Shown piece by piece: positions 26,185-34,279 of a DNA stretch of 64,000 nucleotides. Source of the stretch: Actinomadura nitritigenes. Its GTDB lineage: Bacteria > Actinomycetota > Actinomycetes > Streptosporangiales > Streptosporangiaceae. The notes below the pieces were generated by a model. The model searched no databases and was not told where the DNA came from. It worked only from the letters and a program-made list of their open reading frames with translations. The first letter of the stretch is position 1. Each line of letters begins with the position of its first letter. The translations under genes were made by a program, and so were the position numbers. The stretch lies in contig NZ_JAGEOK010000014.1 of the NCBI RefSeq assembly GCF_017573545.1, positions 1-64,000 of the forward strand, read 5' to 3'.

Positions 26185-28193
26185 GCGGACCGTCGTCACC
26201 CGAGCACCACGCAGCCGATTCCGAGGAGAAGCAGCAGCGTCAGCTGGACTTCTTGCACGGGATCACCGACTACGGCGTTGCGGCTCTGCTCGACGGACGC
26301 CTCGGCTGGGCGGCGTGGCTCGAGCAAGCCAGCCGTTACGGGCGATACGGGTTCACCAACACGCTGCTGATCCCGGCGCAAAGACCCACGGCCACTGACG
26401 TCCGTTCCTACGATGACTGGCTGAAGCGGGGACGGCAGGTCCGACGCGGCGAGTCGAGCATCCGCATCTTGTCCCGCTCGGGTAAGCCGCGTCCGGTCTT
26501 CGACGTCGAGCAGACCGATGGCGCGGCGCTCGAGGAGGCCGCACCCGTCCCGACGGCCACGGGTCTGGCAAGGCTGGCCCGGCTGACGGGCGACCTCGGC
26601 GTCTACCTGGACCGGGGGCAAGGCTGGACCTACCTGGGAGACCCAGATCGGCGGCTGTCGATCGCGCCCGAACTCGAGGACCTCGAGGCGGCCACGCTTC
26701 TGGCCCACCAACTCGCGCACGTCCTCGACGTTCGGGGACGGCCAGGTGCGTCGAACCTGGACCAAGAGCCATGCCACGGGGCAAGGCGCGCCTTCGCCGA
26801 GTCGGTCGCCTTCCTGCTGCTGGCAGAGGTCGGCTTGCCGACCGGGCATCTGTCTTTCTCCGCTCCGCGTAGCTGGGCGGGGGCCGACGCGCGAGCCAAC
26901 GCGACGGGAGCCGTCCGGCTGGTCGGGGAGCAGGTGGTCCGTACGGCATCGCGGCTGCGGTTCCGGCTCAGCAAGCTGCAGCCCGTCGATTCTGCCGCTC
27001 CCCTCCCGGTGGGTCGGACAAGCGCGCAGGGGAAGGAAGCCCTCCCATCAAGACCGTCGAAGAAGGCGCCAGCGACGGGTAGGCCGCACGATGAGCTGCT
27101 TGCTGCGATCGAGGACGCGCATCGCTTCTTCGTTGCCAATCTCGCCGGAAGCTGGGGCGCCTCCTATCTGACCCGCCGCGGCTTCACTGCAGAAGTCCAG
27201 GCGCGGTGGCAGGTTGGGCATGCGCTCCGGCCGCGACGGGCACTCGTCCAGCACCTCCGCCGGTGCGGGCATCAGGATGAGGCGATCATGGCCGCTGGTC
27301 TGGGCAAGCTCGGACGTGATGGCGAGCTGATCGACGTCTTCCGCGACCGTGTCCTGCTGCCCTTCCGTGACGACGACGGCGCGGTCATCGGATTCGTCGG
27401 CCGGAGCCAAGACACCTCAACAGGACCCAAGTACCTCAACACCCCGGACACGGTGCTGTTCCACAAACGGGAGGTGCTCTTCGGCCTGCATGAGGTGGGC
27501 GACCGGCTCACCGCCCAGGGCGTTCGTCCCCTCCTGGTTGAAGGCCCGCTGGATGCGATCGCAGTCAACACCGTCATGCCGGAGACCTATGCCGCCGTCG
27601 CCACCTGCGGAACCGCCCTCAGCACAACCCACCTGGACGCGCTCAACCACCACACCGACCTCGGCACCCGCGGCCTGGTCATCGCCCTAGACGGCGACGC
27701 CGCCGGACGTCTCGGAGCCGTCCGGGCTTGGCGCCACCTGAGCGAGGTCGCCGGCCCGGTCGAAACCGTCCAACTCCCCGCAGACCGGGACCCTGCCGAC
27801 CTGCTGGACAACCCGGAAGGCGGAGGCATAGAGGCGGCATTGCGGTCGACATTTCCGCTGGCTGACCTGGTCGTTGATGAGAGACTGGAGCGAGCCGGAC
27901 GAACGCTGGAGTTCGCCGAGAACCGGCTGGCCGCCGTCCGCGCCGCCGCGACCGTCATCGCCGCCCTGTCCCCGGACCAGGCCGCCAGGCAGGTCGCCCG
28001 CGTCGCGTCCCGCGCCCAGTGCGACCCAGCCGAGGTCACCGCCGCCGTCATGTCCGCGATCACCCGCGACCCGCCCTCGGACCTGGCACCGGCAGCGCAC
28101 GACTTCCCCGCGCTCCCCGATCTCCGATCCCCTCCGCCTTCACGTGAGACACCAGGGGCGACGCGAGCACCAGGAACACGCCGCACAAAGTAG
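26181..28193 (+). CDS. ArdC-like / Toprim primase fusion protein
   Basis: 670 residues. The N-terminus (about 10-230) resembles the ArdC single-strand-binding domain (WLEQASRYGRYGFTNTLLIP, SYDDWLKRGRQVRRGESSI, a zincin-like ATLLAHQLAHVLDV). The C-terminal half is a DnaG-type primase core: NTPDTVLFHKREVLFGLHEV, a Toprim domain with LLVEGPLDAIAV and VIALDGDAAGRLGAVRAW, then a helical domain. ArdC proteins protect entering DNA from restriction, and conjugative primases start complementary-strand synthesis in the recipient, so the fusion would serve establishment. It ends with AAHDFPALPD and a basic tail shared with the relaxase. Confidence 0.82.
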   Translation: MSGPSSPEHHAADSEEKQQRQLDFLHGITDYGVAALLDGRLGWAAWLEQASRYGRYGFTNTLLIPAQRPTATDVRSYDDWLKRGRQVRRGESSIRILSRSGKPRPVFDVEQTDGAALEEAAPVPTATGLARLARLTGDLGVYLDRGQGWTYLGDPDRRLSIAPELEDLEAATLLAHQLAHVLDVRGRPGASNLDQEPCHGARRAFAESVAFLLLAEVGLPTGHLSFSAPRSWAGADARANATGAVRLVGEQVVRTASRLRFRLSKLQPVDSAAPLPVGRTSAQGKEALPSRPSKKAPATGRPHDELLAAIEDAHRFFVANLAGSWGASYLTRRGFTAEVQARWQVGHALRPRRALVQHLRRCGHQDEAIMAAGLGKLGRDGELIDVFRDRVLLPFRDDDGAVIGFVGRSQDTSTGPKYLNTPDTVLFHKREVLFGLHEVGDRLTAQGVRPLLVEGPLDAIAVNTVMPETYAAVATCGTALSTTHLDALNHHTDLGTRGLVIALDGDAAGRLGAVRAWRHLSEVAGPVETVQLPADRDPADLLDNPEGGGIEAALRSTFPLADLVVDERLERAGRTLEFAENRLAAVRAAATVIAALSPDQAARQVARVASRAQCDPAEVTAAVMSAITRDPPSDLAPAAHDFPALPDLRSPPPSRETPGATRAPGTRRTK

Positions 28194-28213
28194 CCAACTC
28201 AGGGAGACACACC

Positions 28214-29065
28214 ATGACCAGCCAGCATCCGGACCCGATCGCAGAAGGCTTCTCGCACGGCGGCGAGCGCATGATCCAGATCGTCGCGATGGCGGCCGCC
28301 CTCAAACAGAGTCATGCACGCCGCGCCGCCCGGTTACGGGCAGCCGAGCTTGCACGGGATGCGGCGGCCGAGCGCACGGAATCCGCGGCCCAGCAGGCAG
28401 CGTTCGCCGAGGCCCGCTCACGGTGGGTACGGGCCCACGACCGTCAATGGCTCCAGCAGGCCGGGCTCCTGGGCGTCGCCGAAGCATGGGGAGCCGCCAT
28501 CCCTTACACCGCCAACAGCTCGTCGGCAGCCGCGGCCGTCCGCAAGTGCGAGAACCGGCTCCGCGACCTGCACCCGCACGCGATGAGCCACTACGACAGA
28601 GCCCGCACCGACGGTATGGAACCTCTCGACGCGATGCGCAAGGCCGCCCCGTTCTTCATCTGCAACCCCAACGTGCGCACCGGCGAGCCCGCGACGCCGC
28701 GGCCAGCGCTCGCCGAAGGCAACGGGGCCGAGTGGGCAGCGACGATCCACGGCCCGCATCGCACCGACTGGGAGAACGCCCGTCGGCAGCAACGCGCCCA
28801 CCTCATCGCCGACCAACACCGCGAACGTCAGCTCGGTCCCGACGAGCTGCGAACCGTCCTGGAAACCACCACCAACCTGCCGGACAAGGTGATCGCCGAG
28901 GTCGCCCCGGTCGTCCACAGCACGCAGGCGCGGCTGGCCGCCGAAGGCTTCCCCTTCACGATCGACCAGGCCCTGGAGATCAGCGCCAAGCGGCCCTTCG
29001 AACCACCGGCCGCACGCAAGCCCGCAACGCAGACACCCGACCGGAACAGGCGCCGCAACCTCTGA
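28214..29065 (+). CDS. Unknown helical element protein with FP/basic tail
   Basis: 283 residues, no recognised domain. Long Ala/Arg-rich helices occur at 20-75 (RAARLRAAELARDAAAERTE). The middle contains VRKCENRLRDLHPHAMSHYD and EPLDAMRKAAPFFICNP. The C-terminus has STQARLAAEGFPFTIDQALE followed by a tail ending NRRRNL. It follows the primase by 20 bp with GGGAGA before the ATG. The C-terminal signature suggests the same partner or export route as the relaxase and primase. Confidence 0.7.
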   Translation: MTSQHPDPIAEGFSHGGERMIQIVAMAAALKQSHARRAARLRAAELARDAAAERTESAAQQAAFAEARSRWVRAHDRQWLQQAGLLGVAEAWGAAIPYTANSSSAAAAVRKCENRLRDLHPHAMSHYDRARTDGMEPLDAMRKAAPFFICNPNVRTGEPATPRPALAEGNGAEWAATIHGPHRTDWENARRQQRAHLIADQHRERQLGPDELRTVLETTTNLPDKVIAEVAPVVHSTQARLAAEGFPFTIDQALEISAKRPFEPPAARKPATQTPDRNRRRNL

Positions 29066-29085
29066 CCATAAGAAGGGCTCATCCG

Positions 29086-29388
29086 ATGCTCAGAGAAATC
29101 CCGCCGGACTGGTACTGGTTACCCATCCTCGCGGTCTTCGTCGGCCTCGCCGTCCTGCCGACCTTCATCGCCCTGGTCCGCGGCGCAGACGAGCTTCTGC
29201 TCATCATGCTGGTCAACACCTTGTGCTGCGCCAGCATCATCTACTGGCCGTTCGCGCTGTACATGGCCATCACATGGCCCCGCAAACACCCTCGCCCACC
29301 GAAGGCGCCAGCCGCCTACCGTCCTCCGCCGGCCCCCGAACCTCACCCCCGCCGCAAGGTGATCCAGGGAAACGTGGAAGCACCATGA
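29086..29388 (+). CDS. Small two-TM membrane protein, superinfection-immunity-like
   Basis: 100 residues. Two hydrophobic segments (WYWLPILAVFVGLAVLPTFI and LLLIMLVNTLCCASIIYWPF) resemble the phage/element superinfection immunity family, with a Pro-rich cytoplasmic tail ending NVEAP. AGAAGGG precedes the ATG, and the stop overlaps the next start (ATGA). In a conjugative element such a protein could act in entry exclusion or tether the next protein. The match is by topology and a loose motif only. Confidence 0.6.
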   Translation: MLREIPPDWYWLPILAVFVGLAVLPTFIALVRGADELLLIMLVNTLCCASIIYWPFALYMAITWPRKHPRPPKAPAAYRPPPAPEPHPRRKVIQGNVEAP

Positions 29389-30833
29389 CCAGGCAAGGAA
29401 GCCTCAGACGACAGCGAGACCGCGTCACCGCCTGCGGACTCCCCCGACACGGGCAGGTTCCCAGGTTCTTGGCCGGCGCAGCACTCACCGTCCTGCTCGG
29501 AACGCCGAGTTGGGCAGCGCTCACCGTGCCCGGTCGGGCGGAACAGAACCCCGGCTGCCCACCCCTTAGCCCCATCGCGAAGCGGTATGTCGACCGTAAG
29601 ACGGTCTGCCGCCGCGCCCGCCAAGAGATGCTGCACAGCTTCAAGACCGGCAAGGATCCCGACTGGGGGAACGTCCTTCGCGACTCCATCCCGGCCAAGC
29701 CCCCCGGACGTCACAGACCCACCAAACACGACCACCACGCAACCCTCGGTCACGACTCCCGGCCAAAGCCACGAGAAGGACCCAAGTCGTCTGCACGCCC
29801 GAGCCCCACCCCCGCTCAGTCCCGCACGCCCACCCGCCGCACGACCAAGCAGCTACAGCCTCGCCAGAGCGTCGCCACCTCGCCGTCCACGGCACCAACC
29901 AACCGCACCGCCATTCTGCATCGTTCGCGGACGGTCCATCCGCACCGCTCGCGGATGGACAAGAAGAGGCCACTCGAGAACACCGCGGGTGCGGCAGCCC
30001 TTTTCGTTCTCACAATGCTCGGCGGCGTGGCCATCTGGCGGCGCAAAGCTTTGCCGACTTTGCTGCATAAACCCCGGTCCCATCCCGCCCGACCACGCGT
30101 CGAGCCGCAGCCCGCCTCACCCAGCCACCAGAAGGCGGACACCGCTCCTCACGATCCCTTCGACTGGGGTGGAGCTTCACTCGCGGGCCCAGGCGCAGAG
30201 GACGCCGTCCGCCACCTGGTCTTGGATGTCCTCACCCACCCGCGGGAGCACGCCATCCAGCTGGTGCTCGCCCGTCCGGACGCATGGCGGCTGCTCGGCA
30301 TCTCAGCAAACGAACTGCAGGACGAACGAGTCCCCGGCCTGTCCCTCACCGATGACGACCAGCAGGCATACGCTCACCTGCGCCGACCCGGCTTCTCACG
30401 CCGCCTCCTGATCACCTACGACGGAAACACCCCGGTTCAGCAAGGCGAACAGTGCGCCGCGGTGAGCGTGGCGACCTGGACCGAGCCATCCGTGCAGATC
30501 TCGCCCGATGGCGTCCTCGTGCCGTGCTCGTCCTCCGACTCCACCATCCCGGGAAAGTACACGCGGGCACCGCTGCTCTCCAGACCCGACGCCGCCGAAA
30601 AGCTGCGGGCTCTTCCGACGCTCGACCGATGCCGGCGAATGACAGCCGGCCGTGCCGTCGAGGCGGTCAGAAATCGGGCTCCGGCCTGCGGCGAAGGGCT
30701 TGTTCGGCCGCGAGCCGGTATCGCTCTTGCGGGCTCGGACGGTGGTACGGATCTCGCGGGTCGGTCGGATCGCTCGGCGGGCGCGCGGACAGGCGATGAC
30801 GCCGGACGCTGCTGTAGTCCTGGCCAGGGATAG
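29385..30833 (+). CDS. Membrane-anchored protein with Pro-rich linker and 'GPGA' module
   Basis: 482 residues. A hydrophobic N-terminal segment (FLAGAALTVLLGTPSWAAL) may be a signal anchor. A Pro/Thr/Arg-rich extracytoplasmic linker follows (about 110-200). A second TM segment (AAALFVLTMLGGVAIWRR) precedes a cytoplasmic domain with GGASLAGPGAEDAVRHLVLD and IQLVLARPDAWRLLGI, the module seen in LysM/BTAD-type proteins and in the product of 14045-14770. The last about 70 residues look unlike protein and overlap a convergent gene by 167 bp, so the natural stop may have been lost by a frameshift. It is last in the operon. Confidence 0.65.
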   Translation: MTRQGSLRRQRDRVTACGLPRHGQVPRFLAGAALTVLLGTPSWAALTVPGRAEQNPGCPPLSPIAKRYVDRKTVCRRARQEMLHSFKTGKDPDWGNVLRDSIPAKPPGRHRPTKHDHHATLGHDSRPKPREGPKSSARPSPTPAQSRTPTRRTTKQLQPRQSVATSPSTAPTNRTAILHRSRTVHPHRSRMDKKRPLENTAGAAALFVLTMLGGVAIWRRKALPTLLHKPRSHPARPRVEPQPASPSHQKADTAPHDPFDWGGASLAGPGAEDAVRHLVLDVLTHPREHAIQLVLARPDAWRLLGISANELQDERVPGLSLTDDDQQAYAHLRRPGFSRRLLITYDGNTPVQQGEQCAAVSVATWTEPSVQISPDGVLVPCSSSDSTIPGKYTRAPLLSRPDAAEKLRALPTLDRCRRMTAGRAVEAVRNRAPACGEGLVRPRAGIALAGSDGGTDLAGRSDRSAGARTGDDAGRCCSPGQG

Positions 30834-31011
30834 GAGCGACCTCAGTGCCGGGCACGCGCGCGTGCCGTCCGGTGTAGCCGTCAGGGTTCATCTCGATCCA
30901 CAAGATCCTGGCCCACCATGACCGGTCCGGGTGCCGCTCCCAACCGAGCAGAAACGCCGGACCATCGATGGCGCGGTAGGTGACGGCAGGCGGCACCCGC
31001 ACCTCAACCAC
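30667..31011 (-). CDS. Small unknown protein under a LexA-type box
   Basis: 114 residues with natural-looking composition: PAVTYRAIDGPAFLLGWERH, WWARILWIEMNPDGYTGRHA, PIPGQDYSSVRRHR, then a helical tail. No family was recognised. The start is a GTG (MVEVRV). A consensus SOS box lies 10-23 bp upstream and overlaps the expected transcription start, so damage induction is likely. The 3' 167 bp overlap the end of the convergent membrane protein gene. The tryptophan-rich body may be a small DNA- or protein-binding fold. Confidence 0.55.
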   Translation of the reverse strand: MVEVRVPPAVTYRAIDGPAFLLGWERHPDRSWWARILWIEMNPDGYTGRHARVPGTEVAPIPGQDYSSVRRHRLSARPPSDPTDPRDPYHRPSPQERYRLAAEQALRRRPEPDF

Positions 31012-31020
31012 CCAACATGT

Positions 31021-31034
31021 CGAACATACGTTCC
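31021..31034 (-). promoter_or_regulatory. LexA (SOS) box
   Basis: CGAACATACGTTCC matches the Gram-positive LexA consensus CGAACRNRYGTTYC at every position. On the minus strand CATAAT (31035-31040) sits directly upstream as a -10 candidate, so LexA bound here would cover the start site of the 30667-31011 gene. No second copy of this pattern was noticed in the window. Confidence 0.65.
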
Positions 31035-31234
31035 ATTATGACCGGGCGTCCGGCACGTTGACGTCCGGGGGCGCCGACCGAATACAGATCACCCGACCAT
31101 GCCGGAGCCAAGCTTCCGCAGCTCAAGCTGTCCCTATAGGGGTGGCGGAGTCACCACGAGCCGGCCGGTGGGGCTACAGCCATCGGGGCGACACCGAGTG
31201 GATGCGCGATGCGCGGACAGCCCAGAAGCCTTCA

Positions 31235-33391
31235 TCAGGCATGCCAATGTTCGACGTCCTTGCCCTTGGCCAGGTCACGGACGACGATCTTGCCGCTGGA
31301 CGTGCCGAACAGAACGGATCTGCCGTCGGGGCTGAGCGCCGCGGTGGTGACGAAGCCCGTATCGGACCCGGGCAACCCGGAGGCCGAGCGCTGTGGTGAC
31401 GGGGTCAGCCGCCAGTCCTTGACGTCCCCTCCGCCCTGGGCGAGCAGGTGGGTGCCGTCCGGAGTGAACAGCAGCCGTTCGATGGCCTGGGAAGTGTCGA
31501 GGGTGCCGATCTGCCGCTGCAGGGCGACGTTCCAAAGGGTCACCGTCGGAGTGCCCTCCAGGGCGAGACTCCGGCCGTCGGGGCTGAAGGCCATGGTGAG
31601 GGGCGGGTCGGTGGTCATCGGTGGGGTCAGCGTGCCGATCTGGCTCCGTGCGGAGACGTCCCACAGCGTGACGCCCGGGCCTTCCATGCCGGTGCAGGCG
31701 AGCGTGGTGCCGTCGGGGCTCACCGTGGAGATCACACATCCCTCGTCGGGGACGATCTGATCTGTTCGAGGGGTCTCACCGATGCGCCAGACGAGGTGGT
31801 CCCCGTGCTCGCCGAATGCCGTGAGCCTTCCGCCGCCGGAGTCGAAGGTCAGGCGGCTCGCGTCACTGAAATCGTTCGTCTTCGCGATCTGTTTGTGAGT
31901 CTCGAGGTTCCACACCGCCGTGGGCCCGTCCGACGGTGACATGGCGAGTTCTCGGCCGTCCGGACTGAGCGCCATGGCGACCGGATCCTCATCGCTGTCG
32001 CCGCCGAGGTGAAGCGTCGAGATGCGCCGGTGGGTCCGTACGTCGTAGACCCGGATCTGCTTGTCGCCGAGGGCGATCGCGACCGTCCGGCCGTCCGGGC
32101 TGAAGGCCGCGCCGGTCGGGTGAGGGGGGTCCGAAGGGGCGGCGGACGGGGAATCCGTGGAGTCCGACGGGTCCGTGATCAGGTAGCTGGGGAACGGCTC
32201 CGGAGAGCCGGTCGCGCTGCCGGCCGATGGGTCGGTGTCAACGTTGAGCAAGGCCGCGAGGCTCCCCAAGCCCACCAGCACGCACACCAGGACCGGCACC
32301 AGCCGCCGAACCCGTTCCTGCCGAAGCGGGGTGGGCGGCTGCTTGATCGGCGGCACCGGCCGCGTGGTCACGTACCTGGTCCTCGGCTGCGGCGCGGCGG
32401 ACGCGGGCGCTGCGGCCGACCTGGGCGGTGGGGTGGACGCGGTGACGGCCGAGCCCGCATTGCCGGCGGGCGGGGAGGGCGCCTTTCCGGCACTGGCCGG
32501 CGACGCGGGCACAGCCGGTGCAGCCGGTGCAGCCGGTGCCGCCGGCGTCACCGGCGCGGGCGGCGGGGCGTTCTCCGGGGCGGCGTGGAGGATGCGGTCC
32601 AGGGCGGCGGCGACTTCGTCGGCGTCGGCCCGGCGCTCCGGGTCGCGGACGAGGAGCGAGGCCAGCACCGGGCTGAGCGGTCCCGCATTGCGCGGGGCGG
32701 GCGGGTCCTGGGTGAGCAGGGTCAGCAGGATCGACGCGTAGTCCGGGCCCTGGTAGGGCGGGCGGCCCTCGACCGCGTTGAAGAGTGTGGCGCCCAGCGA
32801 CCACAGGTCTGCGGGCGGCCCGGCGGCCTCGTTGCGGGCCTGTTCGGGGGCGACGAACGCCGGGGTGCCGCTCATCTCGCCGGGCGCGCCGGGAGTCCGC
32901 TGCCCGCGCTGCCGGGCGATGCCGAAGTCGGTGATGACAACCCGGTCGCGGTCGGTGACGAAGACGTTGGCGGTTTTGAGGTCCCGGTGCACGATCCCGG
33001 CCGCGTGGGCCTCGCGGAGGGCGGCGAGCATCTCGGCGCCGATCTCGGCGGCCCGGCGCGGTGGCAGCCTGACCTCCTCGCGGAGGATCTCGGCGAGCGA
33101 GCGGCCCTTGAGCAGCTCCATCACGATCATCGGGGAGCCGTCGTGCTCGATGACGTCGAACACGGTGACGATGCCCGGATGGCTGAGCGCGGCCGTCGAC
33201 CGCGCCTCGTTCATGGCGCGCTCCGCCAGTTCCGCGGGCTCGTCCTCGGCCGCGAGGAGGATCTCCTTCACCGCCACGTCGCGGTTCAGCAGCTCGTCCC
33301 GCGCCCGCCAGACCCGGCCCATGGACCCCTGCCCGATGACCGAGAGCAGCCGGTAGCGACCGTTGATCACTTCCCGCCCGGCGTCAGGCAC
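31235..33391 (-). CDS. Ser/Thr protein kinase with C-terminal WD40-like propeller
   Basis: 718 residues. The kinase domain (10-270) is complete: VIGQGSMGRVWRARD, AVKEI (ATP Lys), HRDLKTANVFV (catalytic loop), TDFGIARQ, GTPAFVAPEQA. A Pro/Ala-rich linker (about 275-345), one TM helix (LVPVLVCVLVGLGSLAALL) and then WD40-like repeats follow (PTGAAFSPDGRTVAIALGD, VAMALSPDGRELAMSPSD, LTMAFSPDGRSLALEG, TTAALSPDGRSVLFGTSS). The repeats face outside and likely sense a ligand or bind protein; the kinase signals inside. The ATG start gives MPDAGREVINGRYRLL. It is monocistronic. Confidence 0.94.
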   Translation of the reverse strand: MPDAGREVINGRYRLLSVIGQGSMGRVWRARDELLNRDVAVKEILLAAEDEPAELAERAMNEARSTAALSHPGIVTVFDVIEHDGSPMIVMELLKGRSLAEILREEVRLPPRRAAEIGAEMLAALREAHAAGIVHRDLKTANVFVTDRDRVVITDFGIARQRGQRTPGAPGEMSGTPAFVAPEQARNEAAGPPADLWSLGATLFNAVEGRPPYQGPDYASILLTLLTQDPPAPRNAGPLSPVLASLLVRDPERRADADEVAAALDRILHAAPENAPPPAPVTPAAPAAPAAPAVPASPASAGKAPSPPAGNAGSAVTASTPPPRSAAAPASAAPQPRTRYVTTRPVPPIKQPPTPLRQERVRRLVPVLVCVLVGLGSLAALLNVDTDPSAGSATGSPEPFPSYLITDPSDSTDSPSAAPSDPPHPTGAAFSPDGRTVAIALGDKQIRVYDVRTHRRISTLHLGGDSDEDPVAMALSPDGRELAMSPSDGPTAVWNLETHKQIAKTNDFSDASRLTFDSGGGRLTAFGEHGDHLVWRIGETPRTDQIVPDEGCVISTVSPDGTTLACTGMEGPGVTLWDVSARSQIGTLTPPMTTDPPLTMAFSPDGRSLALEGTPTVTLWNVALQRQIGTLDTSQAIERLLFTPDGTHLLAQGGGDVKDWRLTPSPQRSASGLPGSDTGFVTTAALSPDGRSVLFGTSSGKIVVRDLAKGKDVEHWHA

Positions 33392-33559
33392 GCCCCGTCA
33401 CCCCGTCCACCAAGATCTACGACCCAGCGTGCCTTCGACGCCATGCCCATGGCAACAGTTCCCGGGCGGATCACGGCCGGCGGCGACATTTCCCCTGCGC
33501 CGTGGCGCCGTCATAGGGAGTTGACCGCGCGGGCCGGGGACGCAGGATGCGGGGGCCGC

Positions 33560-33697
33560 GCCGCCAGCCGCGGCTATCCCCGCGCGATCAACAACCTGGC
33601 CATCCAATCCCTGCTGGCCACCTTCATCGCCGACAAGACCGTCGTCGACGAAACCGCCGCCCGCTCCGCCGTCAACGAGGTCATCGCGACAGAGTGA
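33560..33697 (+). pseudogene. C-terminal remnant of a transposon-associated AAA ATPase (ExeA/TniB type)
   Basis: SRGYPRAINNLAIQSLLATF then ADKTVVDETAARSAVNEVIA is the typical C-terminus of AAA ATPases that accompany actinobacterial insertion elements. Upstream the frame runs into antisense of the kinase gene and has no Walker motifs, so only about 45 codons remain. It marks a former insertion beside the kinase gene. Confidence 0.5.
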
Positions 33698-33724
33698 CCA
33701 CCACCGCGCCAACCTGCACACCAC

Positions 33725-33753
33725 GGCCCCACCAGGACGCCCCTGGCGGGGCC
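33725..33753 (+). terminator. Strong hairpin terminator after the ATPase remnant
   Basis: GGCCCCACCAGG and CCTGGCGGGGCC pair over 12 positions with one A-C mismatch around a 5-base loop, followed by TTCGCGC. It lies 28 bp after the ATPase stop codon and is probably that gene's surviving terminator. The remaining 320 bp to the DUF397 gene (33754-34072) show no gene. Confidence 0.55.
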
Positions 33754-34072
33754 TTCGCGCACAACCACGTCCCCACCAGCAATGACGCCGTCGTCCTCAA
33801 CTTGAGTGATCGCTAACACCTCAACCAAGAGCCGGAGTTCTCGAGCAGGCACTTAACCCCCGAGAGCAGACCGTTCCGAAGACAGCATGCCCCGGCCTAC
33901 CCGACCCCACTGCCTCCCAGACGCAGCCTGGGGCCCGACGCAGCGGCTCCGTCCGCCTCGCCCAGACCGCCCTCCTTAGATCCCCCTGCGGTGTAGCAGC
34001 ACGAAAACGAAGCCGGTCGAGTTTGGCATCGCACACGAACGGAAGGACGCCATGCTCTGGCGAGCCCCGCCC

Positions 34073-34279
34073 TCAAGAGATGTCGAACTCGCCCCTGCCG
34101 AACCGGCCGGCCAATTCGCGCCACGCGTCGCGGTCGATGAACAGCTTGGGCCCGTCAGGATCCTTGGAGTCGCGGATGCCGACCGCCCCGTGGGCCCTGG
34201 CCAGTTCAACACAGCCCTGGCTTCCCTGACTAGCTGTCGCCTTGCGCCAGTTCGGGACGGAGGGGGCCGACTCGGTCAT
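34073..34279 (-). CDS. DUF397 protein
   Basis: 68 residues with the DUF397 pattern: an N-terminal WRKATASQGSQGCVELAR, then VGIRDSKDPDGPKLFIDRDA with WRELAGRFGRGEF. Such proteins are partners of DUF5753 XRE regulators in actinomycetes and probably modulate them. The start overlaps the stop of the XRE gene (ATGA), so the two are co-translated. Confidence 0.92.
   Translation of the reverse strand: MTESAPSVPNWRKATASQGSQGCVELARAHGAVGIRDSKDPDGPKLFIDRDAWRELAGRFGRGEFDIS

Noticed and set aside
32510..32560. GCCGGTGCA micro-repeats as a regulatory or CRISPR-like array
   Set aside because: They encode the Ala/Pro linker of the Ser/Thr kinase; units of nine bases without spacers.
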